Source: Opitutus sp. GAS368
Lineage (GTDB): Bacteria > Verrucomicrobiota > Verrucomicrobiia > Opitutales > Opitutaceae
DNA: 64,000 nucleotides
Assembly: GCA_945903465.1 (NCBI GenBank)
Contig: CAMDOF010000019.1
Coordinates: 1-64,000, forward strand
Reading direction: 5' to 3'
Both the position numbers and the translations under genes were made by a program. Of the stretch, positions 48,233 to 58,302 are shown piece by piece. Below the pieces are notes generated by a model. That model saw only the letters and a program-made list of their open reading frames with translations, did no database searches and was not told the origin of the DNA. Numbering within the stretch: the stretch's first letter is position 1; the number at the start of each line of letters is the position of its first letter.

Positions 48233-49162
48233 ATGCATCTGAATCGACGCCAATTCCTCCAAAGCAGCCTTGCCGCCTCCGTCCTTGCCGCAACCGTGGC
48301 CCGTCCCTTGAGCGGGGCTCCGGCCAAGGGCAAGAGCCGCCCCATCGGATTCAGCCTCTACGGCATGAAGTCCCTTCCCGTTTCTGAGGCGCTCGATCAC
48401 TGCAAGCGCATCGGCTACGACAATGTCGAGCTGTGCCTAATGCCTGAGTTTCCCACGGAGCTGAAGAAGTTCACTCCACCCATGCGCCGCGAGGTGCGGG
48501 ACAAGCTGCGCTCCACCGGCCTAGCTCCCTCGAGTCTGCTCGTGCACATCAGCCTCACCGAGGCCAACCAGACTCCGTCGCTGGACATCATCAAGGGTTC
48601 GGCCGAAGTCGCGCGCGACCTCGACGATCGCCGCCCGCCACTCATCGAATCGGTGACGGGCGGGAAGACCGCCGAGTGGGACAAGTTGAAGGACAAGGTG
48701 GCCGAGAACATGCGGCGCTGGGCGGAGACCGCGGCGGCGAGCGGCGCGAAGATCGCGGTGAAGAATCACTTTGGCCAGATCATTACCTCGCCCGAGCGGC
48801 TGCTCTGGCTGCACAAAACCGTCAACCATCCGAACTTCACGCTGACGTATGACTATAGTCACTACCAGGCGGAGGGATTCGAGCTCGAGCCGACGATGCG
48901 CGCCGTCATTCCACACACCGGCTTTATACACATGAAGGACATCGAGGTCGGGTCGAAGCCGTTGAAGTACCTGCTCGCCGGGCAGTCTGGCAAAATCGAC
49001 TACGTAAAATACTTCCGTCTCCTCCGCGAACTGAAGTACACCGGCCCTGTGCTGGTCGAGGTCAGCGCGCAGATCCATCGGCTGCCGGACTATCAGCCGG
49101 TTCCGACGGCGGAACGGTGCTATGCGTTTCTCTCGAAGGCGCTGAAGGATTCGACGGCCTGA
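48233..49162 (+). CDS. TAT-exported sugar-phosphate isomerase/epimerase (xylose isomerase-like TIM barrel)
   Basis: MHLNRRQFLQSSLAASVLAATVA; LYGMKSLPVSEALDHCKRIGYDNVELCLMPEFP; NHFGQIITSPERLLWL; LTYDYSHYQAEGFELEPTMRAVIPHTGFIHMKDIE. Confidence 0.88.
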   Translation: MHLNRRQFLQSSLAASVLAATVARPLSGAPAKGKSRPIGFSLYGMKSLPVSEALDHCKRIGYDNVELCLMPEFPTELKKFTPPMRREVRDKLRSTGLAPSSLLVHISLTEANQTPSLDIIKGSAEVARDLDDRRPPLIESVTGGKTAEWDKLKDKVAENMRRWAETAAASGAKIAVKNHFGQIITSPERLLWLHKTVNHPNFTLTYDYSHYQAEGFELEPTMRAVIPHTGFIHMKDIEVGSKPLKYLLAGQSGKIDYVKYFRLLRELKYTGPVLVEVSAQIHRLPDYQPVPTAERCYAFLSKALKDSTA

Positions 49163-49330
49163 GCGGCCCAGGGATAACGATGCAATGAAAACGGTTTGGC
49201 AGGCAGGGCGCGGCCGGTGGCGCACCGTGGCCCGAGTGTTGATGACCGGTGCGGCGGGCAGCGGTTCCTCCCCACCATCAAACCGTTCGGGTTGGTGCAT
49301 CAAGGCTGAGCAATCGCGTTCTTTGAGGTC

Positions 49331-50869
49331 GTGCGACTTAACGTGAAACTCCTCCCCTCCGCGCTGCTCACGCTTCTTCTCGGCAGCGTGGCCTCGCTGG
49401 AGGCGGCGGCCGAAAGCCGGCCGGATGTGCTCGTGATTCTCACCGACCAGTGGAACCCACGGTACCTGAGTTGGGACGACCCACAGGTGCGGACGCCGAA
49501 TCTCGATGAGATCGCGCGTGAGGGGATGATCTTCGACGCGTGCTACACCACGTCGCCGGTCTGCGTGCCGGCGCGCGTTTCGTTGATCACGGGGCTGTAC
49601 TCGCACAATGCCGGCCACTCCGTGTGGGGCAATGTGACCAACTACTACGTGCCGCCGGAATCCGCGCCGATGTTTCGCGACATCCAGCGGGCGGGCTACA
49701 CCACGTCGCAAATTGGGAAGCTGCACTGGATGTCGGGACCGGCCTGGCATCGGGAGTTCAAAACGATGGACGAATACTATCGCGCACTCGGGCTCGATTT
49801 CACGGTGAGCGGCAACGGGCCGGTCGACAACCCGGCGGATGACAGCGCGTACGCGCAATATTTGAAGAAACTCGGCGTGCTCGACGCCGTGGCCGCCGAC
49901 ATGCGCGCACGGTATGTGAAATCACAATACGAACCGCGCGCGAGCCTGGTGAATCCGGAGGATTACCACGACACGTTTCACACCGGCGTGGCCGTCGAAT
50001 TGATCGGCCGGCAACCGCAGGGGAAGCCGCTATGCGTGGTCGTCAGCCTGCATTCGCCGCATCCGCCGTTCGATGCGCCAGGGGAATTCGCCACCATGTT
50101 CGACCCGCAAAAGCTCACGCTGCCGGGCAATGTACCCCAGAGCCTCAAACGCGAGGGCCAGACGATTGATCGGGCCGAACTGCGCCGGATGCTCGCCAAC
50201 TATCTCGGGAAGATTGCCCTGGTCGATCAGTGTGTCGGGCGACTCGTCGCGGCGCTGAAGACGCGGGGCACGTGGGACAACACGCTCGTGCTGTTCACCG
50301 CCGATCACGGCGAGATGATGGGGGCGCATGGGGTGATGAGCAAGGGACGGTTTTACGAGGAATCCGCGCGCGTGCCGCTCGTCGTGAGGTGGCCCGGTCG
50401 CGTGAAGACCGGCCGCACGAAAGCGCTCGCCCAGATGGCCGACGTGTACCCGACCATTGTGGAGGCGATAGGCGGCGACCTTACGCCGGGGCGCTTCGCG
50501 AAATCGCTGCTGCCGGTGGCGACGGGAAAAGCCGAACGGGTCCGCGAGGTCGCGATCAGTGAAATCGGCGCGATCACGCCCTTGAACATGATGGCGCGGG
50601 ACGCCCGTTACAAATGGTGGGCGGAAGGTGATCGCGAATATCTCTTCGATCTCGAGAGCGATCCGCTGGAAATGAATAATCTGGCGGGCGAACCCGCGCA
50701 GCGCGAAACGCTGTCCCGGATGCGCGCGAAAATGCTGACCGAGCTACGCACCTTGCAGATGAATCTGTCGGAGGGTTACGTGCCGAAAGTACAGCGGCTT
50801 CGCGCGGAGGAGGGAGCGGCGGACGATGCGGCGAAGCCGGCAGCGCCGAAGAGAAAGAAACTGAAGTGA
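49331..50869 (+). CDS. Sulfatase
   Basis: RPDVLVILTDQWNPRYLSWDDPQVRTPNLDEIAREGMIFDACYTTSPVCVPARVSLITGLYSHNAG; LFTADHGEMMGAHGVMSKGRFYEESARVPLVVRWPG. Confidence 0.92.
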   Translation: MRLNVKLLPSALLTLLLGSVASLEAAAESRPDVLVILTDQWNPRYLSWDDPQVRTPNLDEIAREGMIFDACYTTSPVCVPARVSLITGLYSHNAGHSVWGNVTNYYVPPESAPMFRDIQRAGYTTSQIGKLHWMSGPAWHREFKTMDEYYRALGLDFTVSGNGPVDNPADDSAYAQYLKKLGVLDAVAADMRARYVKSQYEPRASLVNPEDYHDTFHTGVAVELIGRQPQGKPLCVVVSLHSPHPPFDAPGEFATMFDPQKLTLPGNVPQSLKREGQTIDRAELRRMLANYLGKIALVDQCVGRLVAALKTRGTWDNTLVLFTADHGEMMGAHGVMSKGRFYEESARVPLVVRWPGRVKTGRTKALAQMADVYPTIVEAIGGDLTPGRFAKSLLPVATGKAERVREVAISEIGAITPLNMMARDARYKWWAEGDREYLFDLESDPLEMNNLAGEPAQRETLSRMRAKMLTELRTLQMNLSEGYVPKVQRLRAEEGAADDAAKPAAPKRKKLK

Positions 50870-50959
50870 TTCGCAACGTCGCCGCGCCCATTAACGCGCA
50901 TGGGTCCGCGTCTAAATGGACGCGGCTGCGAAATCACTCGAAGGCGACCGGGCTCCTCT

Positions 50960-51055
50960 TTACGACAGCACCATCAGCCGGATGACTTTGAATTCGGCGA
51001 CGGAGTGGTTGCCGTGATCCTGCAGCGCGATCGCGCCGGGGACGGAGGGTCTGCG
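50960..51055 (-). pseudogene. C-terminal remnant of a DUF1080 gene
   Basis: Reverse complement reads PSVPGAIALQDHGNHSVAEFKVIRLMVLS*, aligning with GIIAFQDHGGGCVAEFKDIRLKRI of the intact DUF1080 at 33261. Confidence 0.6.
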
Positions 51056-51094
51056 CGATGAGTGGCGCCTGTGGCAACAGGCTTGGCAAAGCGA

Positions 51095-51105
51095 ATGATC
51101 GATCC
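51095..51105. promoter_or_regulatory. ATGATCGATCC (site G)
   Basis: Intergenic GATCGATC core adjacent to the DUF1080 tail remnant. Confidence 0.5.
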
Positions 51106-51188
51106 TGTTGGATTAGCCATAGCGGAGGCGCTCAGCTGGGTTTTCAATCGTACAATCGAAGCTCAGGGCACTTTTCGTCAGAAGCAGG

Positions 51189-51200
51189 ATGATCGATCAT
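51189..51200. promoter_or_regulatory. ATGATCGATCAT perfect 12-bp palindrome (site H) followed by TTTGACTT, upstream of TBDR6
   Basis: ~96 bp upstream of ATG 51296. Confidence 0.7.
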
Positions 51201-51295
51201 AAGATTTGACTTCAACCGACCCTCGCCTACCTCACAGGGCAACTTGGGTTCGTGCCCTCATCTCACGAACCACCCGTGCAAACCCCGTTTCCCTA

Positions 51296-53617
51296 ATGCC
51301 CAGAATGAACCCCTGCACCCAGCGCATCCGCCGATCAATCGAACACTACCCGGTTGGCATGTTGATATTTTGCGCCTTAACCACCGCCTTCGCGCAAACC
51401 GCCCCGTCCCCGTCCTCCTCCCCCGACAAAAGCGTTATCCTGCTGGCGCCCTTCCAAGTGGGGACCAGCAGCAACTCCGGCTACGGTGCGCAGTCCTCCA
51501 GCTCCTCGTCGCGCTTGAATCTGGCCTACATCGACGTGCCCCAGACCGTGAACGTCGTTACCGCTGAGTTTCTCACCGACGCCTTCATCTTCGACAGCCG
51601 CGAATTCAGCAAATTCATCACCGGGGTCACGCCGCGAACGAACACCCACCAAGCCGAGACCTATTTTATCCGCGGCCTGCAGACCACGACATCCTACGTG
51701 GATGGCTTTCGCGCCACGACCGCAGTCAACCGTGATGCCGCACTTTACGATCGCGTCGAGTTCGTGAAAGGGCCCGCTTCCGCCGCAATCGGACGCGGCG
51801 AGGCGGGCGGCCTCGTTAATTTCGTGCAGAAAAAACCCACGGGCGACAGACGCGCCACGGTCCGCGCCACGGTCGGCACCGATTCGTTCATGCGCGGCGA
51901 ACTCGACTACAGCGATGTGCTGCTGCGCAACGGCAAGCTGAGTTTCCGCATCCCGATGTTCTACGAGGACGGCGACGGCACGCGCGGCGGCGACCTGATG
52001 CACACCAAAAAATACGGCATCGGCCCGTCCATCCTCTGGCGCCCTTTCGCTCGCACAGACGTGACGCTCAACACGGCTTATTTTAACAACACCACACCCG
52101 GCGCAGTCGCGAGCGCGCACTGGATGCACAAGGATCTCGTCGACATGCGCATCGATCAAGCCGGCATCAATCCAGCCGTCTGGTATCCCGGCCCGAACAC
52201 GCCGCTCGTGCCATTCGACAACGTTTACGCTTACGACGATAACTTCAAACGCGCCACGGCCGCCGAGGCCGATATCATCATCAACCACAAGTTCACCGAG
52301 TCACTCTCGCTGCGGCAGGGAATCCGCTACGAGCGGTTCGTGCAGGACATCGTGCGCTACAACACGCCGCCCGCCATCGCCCGAAGCGCGGCCCAGCCTT
52401 CGGGTTATCAGATCACGATGACGCTCGTCCGAAATCACAATGTCGACGAGGGCACGCGCAGCCAAACCGATCTGCTGTATGAGGCCAATTGGTTCAAAAC
52501 CAAGAACACCTTTCTCGCCGGCTTCGATGCCTACAAGAACTACTCATTCGGTGCTTCCGGACAGCGCGGCAATCTCTTCCTCGATCTCTACAAGTCGCAT
52601 CCCGCTCCCCCGCCCGGCTACGACTATCACACCTACGTCGCCATCAATGCGAACAGCGAAGGCGAGAACGAAGGGGCGGGCTATGGCTACTACGGCCAGT
52701 ATTCCGGCTCTTTCTTCTCCGACCACGTTCAGGTGATGGCCGGCTGGCGGAAGGACAAGACCAAGACGCGTTCGCGAAACATTCGAGCGGGCGCGAAAGA
52801 TTACACGGCCTGGCGCGAGGAGGTTACAGATGTGCCGCGCTATTCGATCTCATACAAACCGGCGAAGTGGATGTCGGCCTATTTCGTACACAGCGAGCAG
52901 GCCGACCCGTTGCGCAACGTCGCGAAGTGGGCGCCCGATGTGCTCCTGAATGGCGCCACGTCGTACAACGACGGCCGCCGGCCCGAGACAGATCGCATTG
53001 TCAGCCAGGTCGAGGGATACCTCGACGAATACGGCGTCAAAGCCAACTTCTTCAACGGCCGGCTCACGGCCTCAGTGGCTTACTTCAAGACGGGTCGCAA
53101 CGGCTTCGTGCAAAACGAAGTGCGCACGGAAGTCGGCGCCAATGGCCGCGGCACCATTCAATACAGCGAGAACTATCTCGCCGACGGCGAACAGGCCAAC
53201 GGGGTGGAGTTCGAGGTCTTCGGCCAGCCGACGCAGCGCCTCACGTTCGTATTCTCGGCCGTCGATCAAAAAGGAACGAACCCGCGGGCCAACGGCACCA
53301 TCCAGCCGATTGACGCGCTCTTCGACGAAATCTCGTTCAATGGGAAATACAGCTTCCGCGACAACAACCACAACGGCTTCGAGATCACGGGCGGCGGCAA
53401 ATACTGGTTCCCGGGATGGACGATCTCCAACGGCTCATTCTTCAAGTTCCATGATCCGCAGCACACGTTGAACGTGGGCGCCGGCTACTACTGGAACCGT
53501 GGCCGCTACAACGTCCGTGTCTACGGTAGCAACGTCCTCAATGATGCGATCTTCATCACCGAGAACTCCCAGTATCCCCTGCGCCGCGTGTTTCTCAGCT
53601 TCACCGCGCAATACTGA
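51296..53617 (+). CDS. TonB-dependent receptor (siderophore-receptor-like architecture, TBDR6)
   Basis: Signal ...LIFCALTTAFAQ; VPQTVNVVTAEFLTDAFIFDSREFSKFITGVTPRTNTHQAETYFIRGLQTTTSYVDGFRATTAVNRDAALYDRVEFVKGPASAAIGRGEAGGLVNFVQKKP; ends FLSFTAQY. Confidence 0.93.
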   Translation: MPRMNPCTQRIRRSIEHYPVGMLIFCALTTAFAQTAPSPSSSPDKSVILLAPFQVGTSSNSGYGAQSSSSSSRLNLAYIDVPQTVNVVTAEFLTDAFIFDSREFSKFITGVTPRTNTHQAETYFIRGLQTTTSYVDGFRATTAVNRDAALYDRVEFVKGPASAAIGRGEAGGLVNFVQKKPTGDRRATVRATVGTDSFMRGELDYSDVLLRNGKLSFRIPMFYEDGDGTRGGDLMHTKKYGIGPSILWRPFARTDVTLNTAYFNNTTPGAVASAHWMHKDLVDMRIDQAGINPAVWYPGPNTPLVPFDNVYAYDDNFKRATAAEADIIINHKFTESLSLRQGIRYERFVQDIVRYNTPPAIARSAAQPSGYQITMTLVRNHNVDEGTRSQTDLLYEANWFKTKNTFLAGFDAYKNYSFGASGQRGNLFLDLYKSHPAPPPGYDYHTYVAINANSEGENEGAGYGYYGQYSGSFFSDHVQVMAGWRKDKTKTRSRNIRAGAKDYTAWREEVTDVPRYSISYKPAKWMSAYFVHSEQADPLRNVAKWAPDVLLNGATSYNDGRRPETDRIVSQVEGYLDEYGVKANFFNGRLTASVAYFKTGRNGFVQNEVRTEVGANGRGTIQYSENYLADGEQANGVEFEVFGQPTQRLTFVFSAVDQKGTNPRANGTIQPIDALFDEISFNGKYSFRDNNHNGFEITGGGKYWFPGWTISNGSFFKFHDPQHTLNVGAGYYWNRGRYNVRVYGSNVLNDAIFITENSQYPLRRVFLSFTAQY

Positions 53618-53743
53618 AGGATTGAGACGCGGCATCGCGCGTTAATGCGCGGGTTCCGTACGAAAGTCGAAGTGGTGCGACCGCTGGGTGCGCCGCGGCC
53701 CGCGAGTACAGCACGTTTACGGCGGGCCCGCTCTACCCCAGGC

Positions 53744-55330
53744 TCAATTCCCGCGGACGGTGGGGCGGGCGGCTTTCCAGCCGGCGCCGAGTTGTTGCGA
53801 TAGTTTGGCGACCAGCGCAGCTTGTTCCGCTTGGCCGGCCACGTTCACCATCTCGAGCGAGTCCGCCTGGCGATCGTAGAGCTCCGTGCCGACACGCTCG
53901 CCACTGGGCGACGTCCACTCCACGTAGTGGTAGCGGTCCGTCATCATGGAGCGGCCGAGCGGCTGCGTCTTGGGGTCCCAAGCCGAGCCCGGACCCCGCC
54001 GATACTGGCTAAAAGCGGCGGTTTTCCACGGCTGATCGGGGCGGTCGAAAAGAGGCACCAAGCTCGTGCCCTCAAGCGTGGTCGGCGCGGTGAGCCCGCA
54101 GAGCTCCGCGAGCGTCGGATAGATGTCCACGAGCTCGGCGAGGCCGCGGCTGCGCGTGCCCGGCGTGCTGCGGCCCGGCGCCCGGAAGATGAGCGGGACG
54201 TGCGTGCCCACCTCGAAATTGGTCATCTTGGTCCACAGACCGTTCTCCCCGAGGTGATAGCCGTGATCGGACCATACGACGACAATCGTATTCTCCGCCA
54301 GCCCGAGCCGATCGAGCTCCGTGAGCACTCGGCCGACCTGGGCATCCACGTAACTGATACACGCGCGATAGCCCCGGATGCAGTTCAACATGTCAGACTC
54401 GGAAACCGGGTCCTTGGCGGGCATCCCGGCGTAACTCCGCAGCTCGAAAGCATTGTGCAGGGCCATGGGCGGAACGTCCTTGGGCGGCTGGGAGTTCTTC
54501 GGCAGGTGGATCGTTTCAGACGGGTAAAGGTCCCAATACTTCTTTGGGCAGTTGAATGGGAGGTGTGGCCGGCGAAAACCAACCCCGAGGAAGAACGGCT
54601 TCCCCTGCTCTTCCAACCGTTGGAGCGTGAGAATCGCCTGCGAGGCGAGCTGCCCGTCCATGTACACTTCGTCGGGCTGCGGGGAGCTTTCATAGGGCCG
54701 GCCGCGGATGATATTGGCGCGGTTGTCCTCGCCAGGCGCGCGTTTTTTTGCCGGCTTTTTTGCGGCGGCCGTGCGCATCTGCTTCACCAGATCGAACGAC
54801 TCGCGCTCGTACCACTGTTGATAAGGAGAGCCGTGATACCAGGGCGCCTCGCTCCAGCTCCTGGGATCCGGCTTCATGCGCGGCCCCACCTCGCCGCCGG
54901 TCTCCACCTCGCCATGATGAAAAATCTTACCCAGCGAGACGGTGTAGTAGCCCGAATTCTTGAACAGCTCCGGCAGCAGCACGGCTTCGGGCAAATGCTT
55001 CCGGATCTCATCGCCGCCACTGCCTCGCCCGATCCGGACCTGGTCGACATCCGGCCGCAGTCCGCTCAACAAGCTGGCGCGCGACGGCATGCACACGGCC
55101 TCCTGACAGTAGGCTCGTTCGAAAAGAATTCCCGACCGCGCCAGCCGGTCGAAATGTGGCGTGAGCGCCGCCCCACCCATGCATCCCAGATCCGCCCGGA
55201 GATCGTCGATGCCAATGAAGAGAACGTTGGGAGCAGGCCGGGCATGTTCAGCCGCCGGGGCCGACGCCAGCCCCAAGCAAGCTGGCAGCACGATCCATCG
55301 CAGGAAGAGTCGCGAAACGGTGGTTTTCAT
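53744..55330 (-). CDS. Sulfatase (iduronate-2-sulfatase-like)
   Basis: APNVLFIGIDDLRADLGCMGGAALTPHFDRLARSGILFERAYCQEAVCMPSRASLLSGLRPD; VVWSDHGYHLGENGLWTKMTNFEVGTHVPLIF. Confidence 0.92.
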   Translation of the reverse strand: MKTTVSRLFLRWIVLPACLGLASAPAAEHARPAPNVLFIGIDDLRADLGCMGGAALTPHFDRLARSGILFERAYCQEAVCMPSRASLLSGLRPDVDQVRIGRGSGGDEIRKHLPEAVLLPELFKNSGYYTVSLGKIFHHGEVETGGEVGPRMKPDPRSWSEAPWYHGSPYQQWYERESFDLVKQMRTAAAKKPAKKRAPGEDNRANIIRGRPYESSPQPDEVYMDGQLASQAILTLQRLEEQGKPFFLGVGFRRPHLPFNCPKKYWDLYPSETIHLPKNSQPPKDVPPMALHNAFELRSYAGMPAKDPVSESDMLNCIRGYRACISYVDAQVGRVLTELDRLGLAENTIVVVWSDHGYHLGENGLWTKMTNFEVGTHVPLIFRAPGRSTPGTRSRGLAELVDIYPTLAELCGLTAPTTLEGTSLVPLFDRPDQPWKTAAFSQYRRGPGSAWDPKTQPLGRSMMTDRYHYVEWTSPSGERVGTELYDRQADSLEMVNVAGQAEQAALVAKLSQQLGAGWKAARPTVRGN

Positions 55331-55360
55331 AGGAAAATGAACCAGAAGCCCGCCCGGAGA

Positions 55361-55372
55361 TAGATCGATCGT
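55361..55372. promoter_or_regulatory. TAGATCGATCGT (site I) upstream of the sulfatase
   Basis: GATCGATC core ~33 bp upstream of the 55330 start, with TTGTGACTTGATC further upstream in gene sense. Confidence 0.6.
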
Positions 55373-55479
55373 GTTTCAGAGATCAAGTCACAAGGCGGGC
55401 GGAGACAATTTCCGAAATTGTTCCTCTAACACTCCCGGGGCGATGGCTACCTGAACCCTCATGGTCGTCCGAAGAAATC

Positions 55480-55491
55480 CGATCGATCACA
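55480..55491. promoter_or_regulatory. CGATCGATCACA (site J) followed by aTTGACT, upstream of GH32
   Basis: GATCGATC core 37-47 bp upstream of ATG 55528. Confidence 0.65.
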
Positions 55492-55527
55492 ATTGACTCG
55501 GCGTTTTCCCGCTCGGAGCTTGCCGAA

Positions 55528-57516
55528 ATGGCAACCACCCCTTTGCTCACGCATTCGACCTGCCTCGCCTGTCTCCTGCTGTGCGGCTGGAGCCTTGCCG
55601 CCGAGCGGCGTAACGTCCCGATTGCCTCTTTCGAAGGAGCCGATTTCGACCAATGGAAGACCTCAGGCGAGGCGTTTGGCCGGGCTCCTCATCGGCCGAA
55701 GACCGGTTTCACCGGACGGCAAGGAGCGGGTGTGGCGTGGAGCGGCGCCGCGGGAGTTGCCGCCACGGGCACAATTGAATCGCCGGAATTCATGGTGCAA
55801 CGGCGGTACCTGTCGTTCCTTGTCATGGGCGAACGCAATCTGCCGGGCGTCACCGGCGTCGAATTGATCGTGGATGGCCGGGTAGTCCGGGCCGCATCGG
55901 CCACCGAACAAGCGTCCTTCACTTTCGCCGAGGCGGCTGAGGCGACCGCCACGATGTATTGGCGGACCTGGGACGTTTCCGCTTTCGAGGGCAAATCGGT
56001 TCGCCTGCGGGTGAACGATCACTCGCAACACGGCGCGATCGCCGTCGACGAATTTCAGGCCTCCGACATACCGAAATCCGCGCCGCTCGACGCCTCCCAG
56101 CGTCTGCACGAAACCTATCGTCCGCAGTTTCATTTCACCTCCGTGCTCGGCTGGATGAACGATCCCAACGGACTTGTTCATTACCGCGGCACGTGGCACC
56201 TTTTTCACCAGCATGTACTCCCCGCCGACGGTCCCATCGAATGGGGTCATGCAACGAGCAGCGACTTGTTTCAATGGCAGCAGCGCCCTTCGGCCATCCC
56301 GCCCGATTCGCAGGCTAGCAGCGCCTCTGGCAGCGGGCTAGTGGATCGTTGGAACGTATCGGGGCTGAAGCGCGGTGAGCACGACCCATTGTTGCTCTTC
56401 TACACCCGCCGGTCACCGGGACCGAAACAAGTCACGCTGCCTGCACCTCCCGGTTTGCGCCGGATGACGCAGGACATGGCGTACAGCACGGATGGCGGCG
56501 CCTCGTGGCAGCGTTACAAGGGCAACCCGATCCTTGAGACTCCCGGCTACCGCGACCGAGATCCCAAGGTCATCTACCACGAACCCTCGCGTTCTTGGTT
56601 CCTCCTCCTCTCACTATCGGCCAACAACGCAGATCGACCCAAGGCGACCTACGGCGTTTTCAAATCACCCGATCTCAAGAACTGGACCCTGATCCAGAAA
56701 CTCGGTCCGGATGGGTGGTATTGGGAGTGTCCGGATTTGTACGAACTGCCGATCGACGGCGATCCGAGGAACACCAAATGGCTGCTCGCCAAGGGGAGTG
56801 GTGATTACCACATCGGCCATTTCGACGAAAACGGCTTTCATTACGAGGCCGGCCCCATCCGCACGAAATTCGGCGGAAATTATTACGCGACACAGACGTT
56901 TCAGGACGCGCCGAATGGCCGCCGCGTGCAAATCGGCTGGATGAACAGCGGCGGCAAACCACAGGCCGTGAATGCCTACCCCGGCATGCCATTCAACCAG
57001 CAGATGAGCATCCCGCGGGAAATCACGCTGCGCTCCACACCCGAGGGTCCGCGGCTCTTCCGCGTGCCGGCGGCAGAAATCGAAAAGCTGCGCACGTGCA
57101 GCACGACGTTGCCCACGGGGCCGATCACCGGAGAGAAGAACCCGCTCGCAAGTGTGAATGCAGAGTTGCTCGACCTCGAGATCGACCTGACGGTCGGCTC
57201 GGCCAAACGGATCGTGGTCACGTTGCGCGGCCAGGAGATAGCCTGCGACGTGGCGAAGCAGACGCTACACGCCTTCGCGTCGACCGCGCCGCTGCCGCTG
57301 ATCAACGGACGGCTGCAATTACGACTGCTCCTCGATCGCACGAGTATCGAGGTGTTCGGCAACAATGGTGTGTCGGATATTTCGGGGGGTTTCTTTCCGG
57401 ACCCGGCGAATCGAAAGATGAGTTTGACCGCGGTTGGCGGTGAGGCGAAAGCGACGCGGATTGTGGCGCACGAGCTGCGGTCGGCGTGGCCGACGGCGGC
57501 ATCGGGGTCAAATTAG
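55528..57516 (+). CDS. GH32 family glycosidase (levanase/fructanase/invertase-like) with an N-terminal accessory domain
   Basis: YRPQFHFTSVLGWMNDPNGLVHYRGTWHLFHQ (GH32 WMNDPNG), YRDRDPKVIYHEPSRSWFLLLS (RDP), WYWECPDLYELPIDG (EC). Confidence 0.95.
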   Translation: MATTPLLTHSTCLACLLLCGWSLAAERRNVPIASFEGADFDQWKTSGEAFGRAPHRPKTGFTGRQGAGVAWSGAAGVAATGTIESPEFMVQRRYLSFLVMGERNLPGVTGVELIVDGRVVRAASATEQASFTFAEAAEATATMYWRTWDVSAFEGKSVRLRVNDHSQHGAIAVDEFQASDIPKSAPLDASQRLHETYRPQFHFTSVLGWMNDPNGLVHYRGTWHLFHQHVLPADGPIEWGHATSSDLFQWQQRPSAIPPDSQASSASGSGLVDRWNVSGLKRGEHDPLLLFYTRRSPGPKQVTLPAPPGLRRMTQDMAYSTDGGASWQRYKGNPILETPGYRDRDPKVIYHEPSRSWFLLLSLSANNADRPKATYGVFKSPDLKNWTLIQKLGPDGWYWECPDLYELPIDGDPRNTKWLLAKGSGDYHIGHFDENGFHYEAGPIRTKFGGNYYATQTFQDAPNGRRVQIGWMNSGGKPQAVNAYPGMPFNQQMSIPREITLRSTPEGPRLFRVPAAEIEKLRTCSTTLPTGPITGEKNPLASVNAELLDLEIDLTVGSAKRIVVTLRGQEIACDVAKQTLHAFASTAPLPLINGRLQLRLLLDRTSIEVFGNNGVSDISGGFFPDPANRKMSLTAVGGEAKATRIVAHELRSAWPTAASGSN

Positions 57517-57614
57517 AGGAGTGCCTCGCGAAAAGCTCACGGATTCCGATGTCGTCTCTGACCTCAACGCAGCGACTTGAAGTCAAGCCGCCCCACCACA
57601 AGCCAAACGGAGGC

Positions 57615-58295
57615 TCAGGCCTTGGCGGCTTCGGGAATCGCGGCGGGTTCGCGGTGCTTCGCCTCGTACTCGTTGGCGTAGTGCAGGTGCCCGCACATCG
57701 TCTCGTCGGCGATGGCAGCATCACGCTTCAAAAGAGCGCGGACCAACTGCTGGTGGAAGTCCTCTGGGTGCGGCAGCCACTGGTTCTTCCGCAAGCGGGT
57801 CGTGAGCAGCGCGCGCATACTGGTGCGCTTGAGCGTTTCCTCGAGCGAGGCGAAGCCCGTGGAACGTGCCAGCTTCAGGTGAAAATCCAGATGCAGCAGG
57901 CTGCCGGGGCCCTCGTCGTCGCCTAGTTCGTTTATACAACGGTCGAGTGTCTTCGCATCTTCCAGCAAGCCGGTGAGCACTTCGTCGGTCGCCCGCTCCG
58001 CCAGCACGCGTGCCACATAACGCTCGACAGCCTCGCGCAAGGCAAACTCATCCTTGAGGGTCTGCTCGTTGAGACTAATCACGCGCGTGCCAAACATTTC
58101 CTTGGTCTCAACCAGACCGTCGCTGCTCAAGCGTGCGAGCGCCTCGTTCACGATCGAAAAACTCACGCCGTGCTTCTTAACCAAGCCACGCCGCACCAAG
58201 TGCTCTCCCGGGCGGTAGGTCCCGGCGGTGATATCGCGCTTCAACTCACCGTAAACGCGCGACGACTTTGTTTCGAAAAAATCCCCTTCCACCAT
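57615..58295 (-). CDS. GntR-family transcriptional regulator (FadR/FCD-like)
   Basis: MVEGDFFETKSSRVYGELKRDITAGTYRPGEHLVRRGLVKKHGVSFSIVNEALARLSSDGLVETKEMFGTRVISLNEQTLKDEFALREAVERYVARVLAE winged helix + FCD-type C-terminal domain. Confidence 0.88.
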   Translation of the reverse strand: MVEGDFFETKSSRVYGELKRDITAGTYRPGEHLVRRGLVKKHGVSFSIVNEALARLSSDGLVETKEMFGTRVISLNEQTLKDEFALREAVERYVARVLAERATDEVLTGLLEDAKTLDRCINELGDDEGPGSLLHLDFHLKLARSTGFASLEETLKRTSMRALLTTRLRKNQWLPHPEDFHQQLVRALLKRDAAIADETMCGHLHYANEYEAKHREPAAIPEAAKA

Positions 58296-58302
58296 TACAC
58301 CG

